A stretch of 64,000 bases of DNA from Galeruca laticollis (taxonomy: Eukaryota; Arthropoda; Insecta; Coleoptera; Chrysomelidae). The position numbers and the translations under genes were made by a program. Positions 33,830 to 44,236 of the stretch are shown here, piece after piece. Under the pieces are notes generated by a model. That model saw nothing but the letters and a program-made list of their open reading frames with translations. It had not been told where the DNA came from and made no database searches. How positions within the stretch are numbered: position 1 is the stretch's first letter; each line of letters starts with the position of its first letter. The stretch covers positions 197,254,862 through 197,318,861 of the forward strand of contig OY998178.1 in assembly GCA_963921935.1 (NCBI GenBank), read 5' to 3'.

Positions 33830-35482
33830 AAACGCAATAAAAAAGAAGGTAGAGAATAATAACCTAACAGTCACAAAATCTGATAAGGGGAATGCTACTG
33901 TCATTTTGACGACTGAAAATTACAATTCCAAAGTATATACCTTTATGAAATCCAGCGATGTAAAAGTTCTTAAAGCAGACCCAACAAAGAAGTTTTCTAA
34001 TAATGTAAGGGATATTGTTAATAATTCAAATTATCTTTTAAATGATTACGAAAAGAGGTCTATCATACATAAGAATTACCAATAAGACCTGTAGTCTCTT
34101 ATGTTAATGCTTCTAATAATATATTGGCAAAGAAGCTCAACAATATACTCAATACTTACGGATATGAATCTCAGTACTCAATTAGAAATTCAATAGAACT
34201 AATCAAAAAGTTGAAATCAATCCACTTGCAAGATAACTATAAACTCATATCGTTTGATGTAACTAATATGTTTACTAAAATTCCTCCTAAAGAATGTATA
34301 GTACTTGTAAGAAAATTACTAGAGGATAAAAATATTAATCCAGGAATAATATCAGATATACTTAATATATTTGATTTATGCATTAATCAGAATTATTTCA
34401 CTTTTGACAATAAGATATATATTCAAAATGAAGGTTTACCAATGGGAAGCCCTATATCACCTATTTTAGCAAACATTTTCATGGACAATTTAGAAAGAAA
34501 GATCTTTGAAAGTAATATTTCAAAAAATATTTTATTTTGGTATAGATATGTAGATGACATATTAGCTTGTTTTATGGGTAGTGAGCGACAATTAGATGTA
34601 TTTTTCAACCACATCAATAATTTACACCCGAAAATTAAATTTACATTAGAAATTGAAGAAAATAGCTCAATCAATTTTCTTGATTTAAAAATTCAAAGAG
34701 TTATTAATGTACTTGATTATTCAATTTACCGAAAACCAACACAGACTGATGTGACAATTCCATTCAATTCTAATCACCCTGTCTCACACAGACTAGCGGC
34801 ATATAATTCAATGATACATAGAGCTTTTTCAGTTCCCATGAATAAATGTAATTTTGATAGAGAGATTAATACAATTAGACAAATAGCAACATCTAACGGT
34901 TATCCATTAGATATGATAAATAGGCTAATTAGTAAAAAAGAGAAAAAAGTGGCATTACAACTAATATATCCTAAACAAGCTGATGAAATTAAAACTTATA
35001 AAACCATCACATATGCAGGAAATATTTCTAATAATATTTCAAAGATAATATCTTCAGCAACGAATACAACAATTTCTTTTAAAACAGAAAGTAACGTTAG
35101 TACAAAATTGTTAAATGTAAAAACAAAAATACCACTATTAAAGAAGTGAGGTATATATAAACTCAAATGTCCAGAATGTAATGCTGTCTATTTGGGTCAG
35201 ACCCTTAGGAATTTTGAAGTACGATACAGTGAGCACTTACGAGCATACAGATTGAAACAACCAGATAAATCCCACTACGCAAAACATCTACTTGACACCA
35301 ATCATTCATTGACACCTAACACAGAACTAGAAGTACTGCATATTTGTGAAAAGAAACAAGAACTGGATTTCCTTGAAGAACTGGAAATTAGAAGACATTT
35401 AAGGAACCCACAATATGAAGTTTTCAATGAACAGTTAAATCTAGGGAATTCTCCACTAATAAACTGTCTTCTTAAGTGATAA
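33830..35482 (+). pseudogene. PLE 2 plus copy: RT and GIY-YIG endonuclease with two lesions
   Basis: From about 33830 the frame shows TKSDKGNATVILTTENYNSK (the PLE N-terminal DKG block). After a frameshift near 34083 come PVVSYVNASNNILAKKL, FDVTNMFTKIPPKE, GLPMGSPISPILANIFMDNL and YRYVDDILACF, so all catalytic Asp residues are present. An in-frame TGA at 35147-35149 separates the RT from the endonuclease (GIYKLKCPECNAVYLGQTLR ... EELEIRRHLR), which is open to 35479. In Penelope-like elements the RT primes from nicked or telomeric DNA and the GIY-YIG nuclease cuts the target. This copy needs only two lesions removed to match the family layout and is probably a recent insertion. Confidence 0.88.
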
Positions 35483-35740
35483 TTGTAAAGATCAGCAGAT
35501 ATAGTTTTCCTGGTTTTCTATATCATTGCACAGTTATACTGATCTTAATTGGAAAAATGATATCCAGGATATCACCATAGGGCTAATAATATCTAAGCTT
35601 CAATATTTGTAATATCACATCTTCTTCTTTTTTCTATAAACATATATTAAGCCAATCACAAGTTAGGTTACTTCTTGGTCTAGCCAAAATTAACTACTAA
35701 ACATCAGGTAGGCATAAAATGAAATGTAACTTCTGTCATT

Positions 35741-35774
35741 CTGACGATGATATTGATTTATCGAAACAATTGTC
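35741..35774 (+). ncRNA. Hammerhead ribozyme-like motif
   Basis: Plus-strand CTGACGA, then a GATA/TATC stem with a TTGATT loop, GAAAC, AATT and GTC. Flanking ttct (upstream) and agaa (downstream of the GTC) could close helix I beyond an internal loop. Confidence 0.68.
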
Positions 35775-36154
35775 AATTTTTTAGAATTTTCAATAACTTG
35801 TAATATATTGTGGAATCAACTAGAGACCTTGAGTTTCATTTAAAAACACTAAGCTTTATTTAGATTATTATGTCTAGTTCCAGCATGTGCCCTAGTGACG
35901 CACTGTATAATATAACCAAAATCTTTGACTTAAAGAAATTATGTTTTCTGTGTGCATCTGTAAAATATCATACTATGAAAAATAAAATTAACTTACCTGC
36001 ACATACATATGAATCCAAAAATAAACACTTATATGAAGTTCCTATGATGACGAAATTTTTATGTCAAATTCTTCCTATTAACACAACCAAAAGTTTTGTG
36101 AAATTAATATCTGAAATATCTCTTCATTCTCTGCAATGTTTATCCACTTCATAG

Positions 36155-37189
36155 ATTTTATGTATAATTATAGTGTTTTCTTATTCACCGAAACAGATGT
36201 TGAGGTAAATTCGTTCATCTCTGGCATACATTTTTTAGTATTTATAATTAACAAATTGGCTTTCATAAGTTGTGCAGGATACTAATGTTCAATTTGGGTT
36301 TAATACTTCTGATTAACTGATTGTAGAATTCATTTTTATAGGAGAAATTGATAACATATTTGAAAAACTTATTTAAATTTGACCTTACAAAATGGCAAAT
36401 AACATTTGTGTTGTTAAGTCAACTGACGCTGTTGTGAGGACGATACAATTCGATGATTTTGAGAACGGTGCTCGAGAATATCATTTTCAGGAACTATTCA
36501 GAAATAGAGCATTCACAGACTTGCGTATGCATGACGTTGGGAACGACGTCAAGAATAACGCCCCGATTCCACATTCAGGGCATCAGTGCGAATGAAACTC
36601 AATCATCGACCACCACACCTGCAAGAAATGAATCACCGGTAGCGACATTAATTCTCTCTACGAAATATCGAAACCACACATCACCAACGTTCAACTTTAG
36701 AAATATTTTTACAAAAGTTACAACTTTTATTTTTTAGAACTGAATATCTTTTTAATAAATACATGGAAAATTATCATTGATGCTGCAAATGGACGATCAT
36801 ATATGAATTATATGGCAAATGTATGCATACTTTGCCCGTAGATAATACACTTTTTAACTAATTAAAAAAATAGAATCGTGGGGAGAGAAAAAAGACGAAA
36901 TTTTTGGTATCAGAGTGTCTGTCGTCTAGCGCAAAAATATATAAAAGAGTCGAGACGTGACATGGCGCGAGTGACGAACAGTTACTCTTGATATTTTTTT
37001 TATTTTTTCTACAGAAGAGTAAGTAGGAATCTCAACCAACTTTTTTATCTATGTTCTATTGTACAATATAATACACATATAGTAGTATAACTTATAATTC
37101 TTTTTTTCCATTTATATATTTTGTCTTTTGCAGTTTTTTTTTCTTTTCATTTATATATTTTGTCTTTTCCATTTTTTTTATTTAAGGAT
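36155..37189. other. Unidentified region with a short frame at 36392-36595
   Basis: A 67-codon plus-strand frame (MANNICVVKSTDAVVRTIQF, then FRNRAFTDLRMHDVGNDVKN) has balanced composition unlike the AT-rich surroundings. I do not recognise it. It is followed by an overlapping frame that may continue it after a frameshift. The rest, up to 37190, has homopolymer-rich sequence and two tandem copies of tttatatattttgtctttt (about 37110-37170), which may be the 3' tail of the minus-strand LINE that follows. Confidence 0.35.
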
Positions 37190-37222
37190 TAGACAAGGAC
37201 GCATGCCACGCTTATAGGCATA

Positions 37223-38264
37223 TCAAAGAGTTTTAAATACATCACTGAAAGGGCCTCGGATAGAAAGGGTTACAGTTGGGGTAAAACATAGGATTACTTG
37301 CAATGATATGTTACAATTAACAACGTGTTTATACAATAAATTATACTTAAATATATCCGATGATTGTACTAATTGCTGTAAATTAAATGGTCTCACCAAT
37401 TTAATTCTTGGAGAGTAAATATAATTATACAAAACATCTAAGAATTTTGAATTTTTATCCTCATTTAGGTTACAGTTCCATATTATGTGTTCCAGAGATC
37501 CTTCTTCTTCACATTCACACAGATAGCTATCTGACAGTTCCATTTTTTGTTTATAAACAGGTATTAAACAATGAATAAATCGAATTCTGCAAATTGTTGA
37601 TATAGCTTTTTCATGGAAAAACCAAGGTTCATGTTGTATAGTTTGTTGAATAGTTTTATAGTAACGACCTTTCTGGGATGTATTAAATAATTGTTGCCAT
37701 TCCTGCATTACACTTCCCTTGATCAATGGATAAAGATCTTCCACCTGACATTTATATCCCCCATTATACATATATTTTCTATAGTTTTTTGCGGCTTCAT
37801 CGACTATTTCATTATAGTTTATTCCACAATGTGCCTTAATCCAACATAATGAAATACTTATTCCTCTGGATGACAATTTGGAGATATAATGTATAATTTC
37901 GACTACTATGTAACTGAGACTTCCTCTAATTTTTTTTGTGATGTTTTGAATCGAAACAATTGCACTTTTGGAGTCCGAAAATATAATTTACCTGTCGAGT
38001 ATTTCCTCTAAAGAGAATTCATATATTTAAGTGCTTCAGAATCGCAAATAGTTTAGCAGAGAATATTGATAGTTTGTTATTTATTCTTATTCCTAAAGAC
38101 TTCCCTTTCTTCGGATCATACAGTGCTGCTGAAACATTAATTTGAGTTTTTGATGCGTCTGTAAAAATAAAATAATGTTCAGGGAAAAACTCTTCAACAT
38201 CATATAGGTACATACTATTTCTTATTGCAAATGGGAAATGAGAGTAATCTCTTAGATAATACAC
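37223..38264 (-). pseudogene. LINE RNase H domain
   Basis: The first part (38264-38019) has PEHYFIFTDASKTQINVSAA with the first catalytic Asp. Then comes SIFSAKLFAILKHLNI, where the usual AEL Glu is Lys, a predicted loss of catalysis. The second part (37876-37223) has ISLCWIKAHCGINYNEIVDE with the conserved W-x-K-x-H-x-G-I-x-x-N-E-x-x-D motif. The two parts are in different frames with stops between. Confidence 0.75.
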
Positions 38265-38310
38265 ATTCGCAGGTTTAATATCATCTCAATTTACAGAGAA
38301 GTATGGTAAT

Positions 38311-39086
38311 TTATTTGAGATGTAAATGTCTTCCTGCAAATTCTTTTTTGTCTGTGTATGAGGATACTAACGGTATCGTATTTTTCTTTTTCCTACAATT
38401 TGCAATGAGATCTTGTATAGATAATACGTAAATGTTAGTCAATATGTTACTATTTTTTGGGATGAGTTTTAGCAGAAATTTGTTTATAAGGTACTCTCTT
38501 CTGAGATTTAATGAGGCTTCTGTACATTCTACAGCTAGGTTTGATATCGGAGTGCTTTTCATAACTCCTAAACACAGACGAAGTGGTTTATTAATTATTC
38601 GGTCCAGCTTTTTCAAATGAGTTTTGGCAGCTTGAGAATATAAAGTGGATCCATAATCTATAATTGATCTGATGAAAGATTTATATAACATAAGTGAAAT
38701 ATTTGGTTCACAACCCCACTTAATATGGCGCACGGATCTTAATATATTGAGTCCCTTATCTGCTATAGTTACAATATGTACTTTCCATAACATCTTTCTA
38801 TCTAATACTAACCCTAAATATGTTACTGTCGACAGTACGTCAAACATAGTATTATCTAATAATATTTGACTCGGTATATTATGTTTTTTGGAGAATATAC
38901 ACGTTTGCGTTTTTTAAACTGAGATAGTTAACCCTTTATTAAAACAATATCTTCCTATTTGTTGATATAATGTATCCATTGCAGTTATACCTTGTAAAAT
39001 TTCCAATCCTTCTGAATAGAGACAAACGTCATATGCCAATTGCAGAATCTTTCCTTCATGCGAAATACTAGAGTGTAAATCAAATG
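38311..39086 (-). pseudogene. LINE RT, C-terminal part
   Basis: From the transposon junction the minus strand reads LQLAYDVCLYSEG (YADD-like region with YDV in place of YADD), then TYLGLVLDRKMLWKVHI and LMLYKSFIRSIIDYGSTLYS. The thumb follows. It continues directly the frame cut at 42606. The degenerate catalytic motif shows inactivity before or after the insertion. Confidence 0.75.
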
Positions 39087-39659
39087 TATACAGGGTGTCC
39101 CGGGACTAATGGGAAAAAAGTCAGGAGCGTATAATCTGAGCCAAAATAATGTTAGTACTTCATATAAACTTTTTCTATGCAGGCCCTCGTTTTCGAGTTA
39201 TAGGCCTCCAAACTTTTAATTTTGAATTTGGTTTTTATTGTTATTTTTTTTACTAGTTATTTGATCTTTATAAAAATTACGGCAAAGCTATAGTATACGT
39301 GTATGTTTATTTTGGAAAGGTAAACAGTTTTACAGTAGTGCCTTGAAGCCAGGGACGGACTACTCGCAATGGTTAGTGATCCAAAAATTTTGCAGGGATG
39401 GCACACCCTGTATGAAATTATCGAAATTCACTTCCCACACATTAAGCTAACGAAAAGGTACTCTTGTTGGAATTCTACAAAATAAGCCGTTTGGCTAATA
39501 TTTACAGTTTTATTAATGTACTACGTACCAATTTACCTAACTAACTTATTAATACGATGTCCAAGATTTACCTACAGTATTACAAAAAAATAAACGGTTC
39601 CAAAGATTGAAACTAACTTTTCCTCATCTAAGGCCCTAAACAATATTCTATTACAAAAT

Positions 39660-40395
39660 TGTTACTTGTATACACTTCGGAGGATGTATCGTGCTAACAA
39701 ACCGAAATTTTTTCAAAAACAACCAAAAATTTAGTATATCTGGATTTATAGGACCAGCCGTACTCGCTCAAGTCAACTGAAAATCAATAGGGCACATCTG
39801 TGAGACGCCTTGAACAATATTCAATCATAAAATTGATCAACCGTATATTCTCTGGAGGCTATATCGTGCTAACAAACTGAAAATTCTCCAAAAATGACAA
39901 AAATTTGGTACTTCAAGTACCAAAGCACCCGTTGTACTGGCTTTAGTGAGCTGAATATCGATACGGTTCATCTCTGAGACAATCTGAATAATATCCAATC
40001 ATAAAATTGGTCACTTGGATATACTCCTGAGGCTGTATCATGCTAACAAACTGAAACTTCTCCAAAAATGACAAAAATATCCTACTTAAAATACAGTAGC
40101 ACCTGTTGTATTGGCTCTGGGGATCTCAATATCAATAGGGTTCATCAGTGAGATGTCCTGAATTATATTCAATCATAAAATTGGTGACTTGTTGAACTCC
40201 GGAGGCTGTATTGTGCTAACAAACTGAAATTTCTCAAAAAATGTCAAAAGGCCGTACTTCAAGTACCATAGCACCCGCTGTACTGGCTCTGATGAGCTGA
40301 AAATCAATAATGTTTATTTGTGACATATCCTTAATAATATTCCATCATAAAATTGGTGACTCATCGCACTCCGGAGGCTGTATCGTGGCCGACGA
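39660..40395. repeat. Internal minisatellite of the DD41D transposon, ~173-bp unit
   Basis: The phrase ctccggaggctgtatcgtgc recurs with variations near 39680, 39855, 40025, 40197 and 40370. Each is followed by taacaaactgaaa, a tactt.aagtacca block and ttcaatcataaaattggtga. It lies between the transposase stop and the 39.1-kb inverted repeat. Confidence 0.85.
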
Positions 40396-40746
40396 CATAC
40401 ACACAGGATTTTTTTTCTAAAAACCGTTTTTTCGTGTTGTTGTTGATGGAAAGCGTAAAAATAACTCAAAAATTTTTGTCAAAATTCCAACTTTTTTGGG
40501 GTAAACCAATACTTTTCTCGCATATTAGATAGGTTGGGCGGAAAAGTAATGATTTGATGATAGCAGATGATAAAAACATTAAGAACTCATTTAATAGGAA
40601 TTGAATAGATACGCAAACAACGTAATCAGTTGCTTTTAATCAAAATTACGAACACAAAATTATTAAACTATTAAGAAACCCTCAAAAAACACAATTTATA
40701 AAACATTGGACTAAAACTAATTCCTAAACAACAATAAAAACTAACG

Positions 40747-41882
40747 TTATTCTAATAAATGTTCAATATGAGCTCCTCCCACTTCCACGCACATTCTAAG
40801 TCTACGAAGGTTGTTTCTTTGCACTTGAAAGAGCAGTCCCATATTATTTCTAATAACATTGCAGTGTAACACAATTCTGTCAATTAAATCTTGCCTTGTT
40901 TGCACGGGTGTTGCGTATACCTTACTTTTGAGATAACCCCAGAGAAAGAAATCCATAGGATTAACGTCTCCTGATAGCGGTGGCCATTGAAAAGGGCCTC
41001 CCCGACCAATCCATCTATTAGGAAACCTTGTGTGTAAATGCTGTCGAACATCTAAACTGAAATGAGGAGGAGCCCCATCATGCATGAACCATAAACTCCT
41101 ACGAGTTTGTAGTGGCACATCATCAAACAGGTTCCATAACTCATTTTGCAAAAACTCCAAATATCTCTGACCGGTCATAGTACCGTCAATAAAATATGGC
41201 CCTATCAAATGATTGCCAACTATTCCTGTCCAAACATTAACCATGAATCTATGCTGGTTCCTAGTTTGGATAGTTCCATGTGGATTCACATCATCCCATA
41301 AATGCATATTATGAGAATTTATGACTCCATCTCTGGTGAAAGCGGATTCGTCCGTAAAGAGAACGTTACTAATGAATGTATTGTCTGCTTGTTGTTGTCG
41401 CAGAAACCACTGGCTATACTCAAGTCGTGCAGGATAATCAGCCACTGTCATACTGTGTACTTTTTTCATATTAAAAGGATATAACAGCTGTTCTTTTAGG
41501 ACGCGATGAACGACTGATTTCGAGACGTTATGTTCTCTTAATAATTTTCGTAAACTCGTTGATGGTTCATTATCAACTGCATTTAACAAATCTTGTTCAA
41601 CTGCCACAGTACGTACGCTTCGTACTGGACCTTCTCCACCTTTTTTTGGCAAAAAACTTCCTAAAATTTAAAATTTTGTTTTCTATACATGGAAAATTAC
41701 ATTTACTTATTCATACCTGTTTCTCGTAACCTGAGATCAATACGCTCAAACATTCGTCTGTCTGGCAATGCTCTGTTTGGAAAATGTTCTGCATAAAGCC
41801 TTCTGGCCTCTAAACAGTTCCGAGAAGCCAGTCCATACATTAAATGCATATCTGCATACTCAATAAAAGTGAATTCTGCCAT
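40747..41882 (-). CDS. DD41D Tc1/mariner-like transposase, intact two-exon gene
   Basis: Exon 1 (41882-41717, 166 nt) starts MAEFTFIEYADMHLMYGLAS and encodes the DUF4817-like helix-turn-helix region (CLEARRLYAEHFPNRALPD). A 56-nt intron (gtatga...ttttag, 41716-41661) separates it from exon 2 (41660-40747, 914 nt). The spliced frame is 359 codons with no lesion. A second HTH (LRKLLREHNVSKSVVHRVLK) precedes the DDE domain: LFTDESAFTRDG, then FMHDGAPPHFS, then NPMDFFLWG. The second and third catalytic Asp are 41 residues apart, giving DD41D. The usual SPDL before the third Asp is SGDV here. The enzyme would cut and paste DNA between the element's terminal inverted repeats at TA sites. DD41D spacing occurs in rosa/visitor-type groups, but I could not place the subgroup. 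Confidence 0.9.
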
Positions 41883-42605
41883 TGTAACAGTTAAATTAAG
41901 GACTTATGAATTATTGACAAGTAATGACAACGAACTATTCTACACAACGTTTGACAACTAATCCTATGGTTACTTGATAAACGGTAAAAACACTTTTAAA
42001 AAGTTTTTACCAACTTAGGAATTGATACGTCGTTAATGTTTTTTATCTTCTTGCTATCATTAAATTATATTTTTGTAGTACTGTAGGCAAATCTTGGACA
42101 TAGTATTAATAAGTTAGTTTTACCTCGTCGTGTACTTATAAAAATGGTGAATGCGTAAATTGGTACGTAGTGCATTAATAAAACTGTAAATATTAGCCAA
42201 ACGGCTCATTTTATCGAATTCCAACAAGAGTACCTTTTCGTTAGATTAATGTGTGGGGAAGTGAATTTCGATAATTTCATACAGGGTGTTCCATCCCTGC
42301 AAATTTTTTGGATCACTAACCATTGCGAGTAGTCCGTCCCTGGCTTCAAGGCACTACTGTAGAACTGTTTACCTTTCCAAAACAAACATACACGTATATT
42401 ATAGCTTTGCCGTAAATTTTATAAAGATCAAATAACTAGTAAAAAAAATAAAAATAAAAACCAAATTCAAAATTAAAACTTTGGAGGCCTATAACTCGAA
42501 AACGAGGGCCTGCATAGAAAAAGTTTATATGAAGTACTAACATTAATTATGCTCAGATTATACGCTCCTGACTTTTTTCTCATTAGCCCCGGGACACCCT
42601 GTATA

Positions 42606-43745
42606 TTAATTATAAAATTGGACTCAAAATACTTCCTACTATTTCGATATTTACCTGTAGAAATATTTTTCTGTTTGTGTGGATTAATACTACTTTTCCA
42701 TTGATTTTACCTGGAAGTCCAATTTTTTCCATTTGTTTGTCAAGAATGTTTAATTTTACATTATCATAGGCACTTTCTATATCTAGGAACATCCATATTA
42801 ACGATTTTTGTTTTGAAAATGATAAATTAATGTCCAAAACTAAATTTGCGGTATTTTCTAACGTGGATCTTGATTTTCTGAATCCATACTGGGTTTCTGA
42901 GATAAATTTATTTTTTTCCAACCAATTTTCCAATCTCATTTCAATCATTCTATCGAATGTTTTAAGAATACAAGAGTCCAATGATATACCTCTATAGGAA
43001 TCGGGGGATTCCGGATCTCTGTTCGGTTTTAATATCGGGATAATAATATATTTTTTCCAACCATTCGGATACTTACCAGTAATCCAAATTTGATTATTTA
43101 ATTTTAACGCATACATTTTTTGTTATGTAGGTAAATAATATAACATAATATAATGTATGCTATCTATCCCTGGGACTGTGTTTTTATGATTTTTTAGACA
43201 AACGTCTAATTCCCATATTTCGAAATTTTTTGATAGACAACTTACACCATTTACATTACCAGTGTAATCAAATAGATTTGGTGAAACCCAGGGAGGAGCT
43301 AACTTATCAAGTAACCTTTCAGACCATACGTCGTTAACAACTATATTTTTTGGAGAATTATATACATTCTTAATTTTTTTAACTTGTTGCCATATCTCAG
43401 TGATAGGTATATTTCTGTTCAACTTATTACAATATTCTTTCCAAGAGGCTCTTTTACTTTTTGAATTACGTTCTTTGAATGAGCTTCTGCTTTCTGATAA
43501 TTTAAATAATTGGAATTTTGTTTATAAAGTAAAAAGGCATTTTTCTGGTTCTTTATTGCAAGATCACACTCTGAATTCCACCATTATTTGTTAAATTTAC
43601 TGTTTGTTAACCTTTTCTTCTTCGGAATTGATATATTACAAGCATTAATTAGTTTTTCAACAAAAGTAGTGTAGGCATTTTCCACAAAATTTAATTCTTC
43701 ATTTTCGTTATCAAATGAAGAAGGAAATGTATCCCAGTTAACATA
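42606..43745 (-). pseudogene. LINE RT, N-terminal part
   Basis: Pre-RT (43422-43123: CLKNHKNTVPGIDSIHYIML) is followed by the RT blocks WITGKYPNGWKKYIIIPILK, SYRGISLDSCILKTFDRMIE, QYGFRKSRSTLENTANLVLD and WMFLDIESAYDNVKLNILDK. The A-box is thus intact. The frame ends at the DD41D insertion and resumes at 39086. The interval 43423-43745 is the endonuclease-RT linker in broken frames. Confidence 0.8.
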
Positions 43746-43746
43746 A

Positions 43747-44192
43747 TGTTACGAACTCGCACACCGAAGCAGATACTAAGTACGGCCCTGTAACCTTATG
43801 TTAACGGAGTTGAGAAAAAGGCGAGCGCGCCGAATTCTGAGAAGGTCTATTGGGATCTATTGTGAACCGTCCTTTCTAAACATGTTCTCGAAAGGCATTT
43901 TAAGAAATATCGCGAAAGGAATGTCCCGTCCCGAATGTTCTAGTAAAGAAAGTTTTTGATATAAATACAGGACCGATCAGCGGATGAGTTCAGTTTTATA
44001 ATTTGCCATAGTGAGTTAAACAGTAATTAAGTGAATATAAAAGTGTTATAAATTAATAAGTAAGTGACTAGTTAAGGACATATAAATTAGTGTTAGTGAG
44101 TTAGTGTTTAAATAAATTAGTAAGTAGCAATACCGAGTGTTTAAAATTTATCCCACCCGTTTACGTTTTAAATAAATTAGAGAAACATTACA
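43747..44192 (+). repeat. 5' LTR of gypsy element
   Basis: 446 bp, starting tgttacgaactcgcacacc and ending acattaca, so TG...CA termini. A TATA-like tataaata at 43960-43967 lies about 30 bp before gttcagttttat, a plausible initiator. aataaa signals occur in the second half. Confidence 0.9.
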
Positions 44193-44193
44193 T

Positions 44194-44210
44194 TGGTGTC
44201 AGAAGTGGGA
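44194..44210 (+). promoter_or_regulatory. Primer-binding site, tRNA-Leu-like
   Basis: tggtgtcagaagtggga begins one base after the LTR. It is complementary to the 3' end of tRNAs ending ...tcccacttctgacacca, which I recall as tRNA-Leu. It primes minus-strand DNA synthesis. Confidence 0.8.
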
Positions 44211-44236
44211 TAATATAAATAAATTGCTACGTAAAA

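Larger units (their letters stand above)
32372..35850. mobile_element. Penelope-like element, inverted dimer 2 (best preserved)
   Basis: A minus copy (32372 to about 33815) is head-to-head with a longer plus copy (about 33816-35850). The copies are nearly identical over the shared ~1.4 kb, so the insertion forms a large palindrome. It is flanked by a perfect 12-bp duplication, aagctttattta, at 32360-32371 and 35851-35862. The plus copy holds RT plus GIY-YIG endonuclease. The minus copy lacks the RT N-terminal half. The arms end in the same terminal sequence with a hammerhead-like motif in each. Confidence 0.9.
31925..36154 (+). pseudogene. LINE RT remnant split by PLE dimer 2
   Basis: The left part (31925-32371) shows VLFKLCINELFSEN, then RVADDTAIIYVIDNW (the YADD region), KLLTLNFNKTYFPF and YGLLSWGCASRTFIGPL. 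The right part (35863-36154) continues the same C-terminal domain: IIMSSSSMCPSDALYNITKI followed by DLKKLCFLCASVKYH. The frame resumes exactly across the 12-bp duplication aagctttattta. The PLE dimer therefore inserted into this LINE. Endonuclease and RT fingers are missing, and stops are present. Confidence 0.75.
39091..42601 (-). mobile_element. DD41D Tc1/mariner-like transposon, structurally complete
   Basis: The 3.5-kb element has long terminal inverted repeats of about 500 bp (39091 to about 39590, and about 42070-42601), beginning cagggtgtcccgggac. It is flanked by TATA on both sides (39087-39090 and 42602-42605), consistent with a TA target. It contains one two-exon transposase gene and a ~173-bp minisatellite. 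It splits a LINE RT frame, which resumes on the other side. The complete gene and well-matched repeats suggest a recent insertion. Confidence 0.92.
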
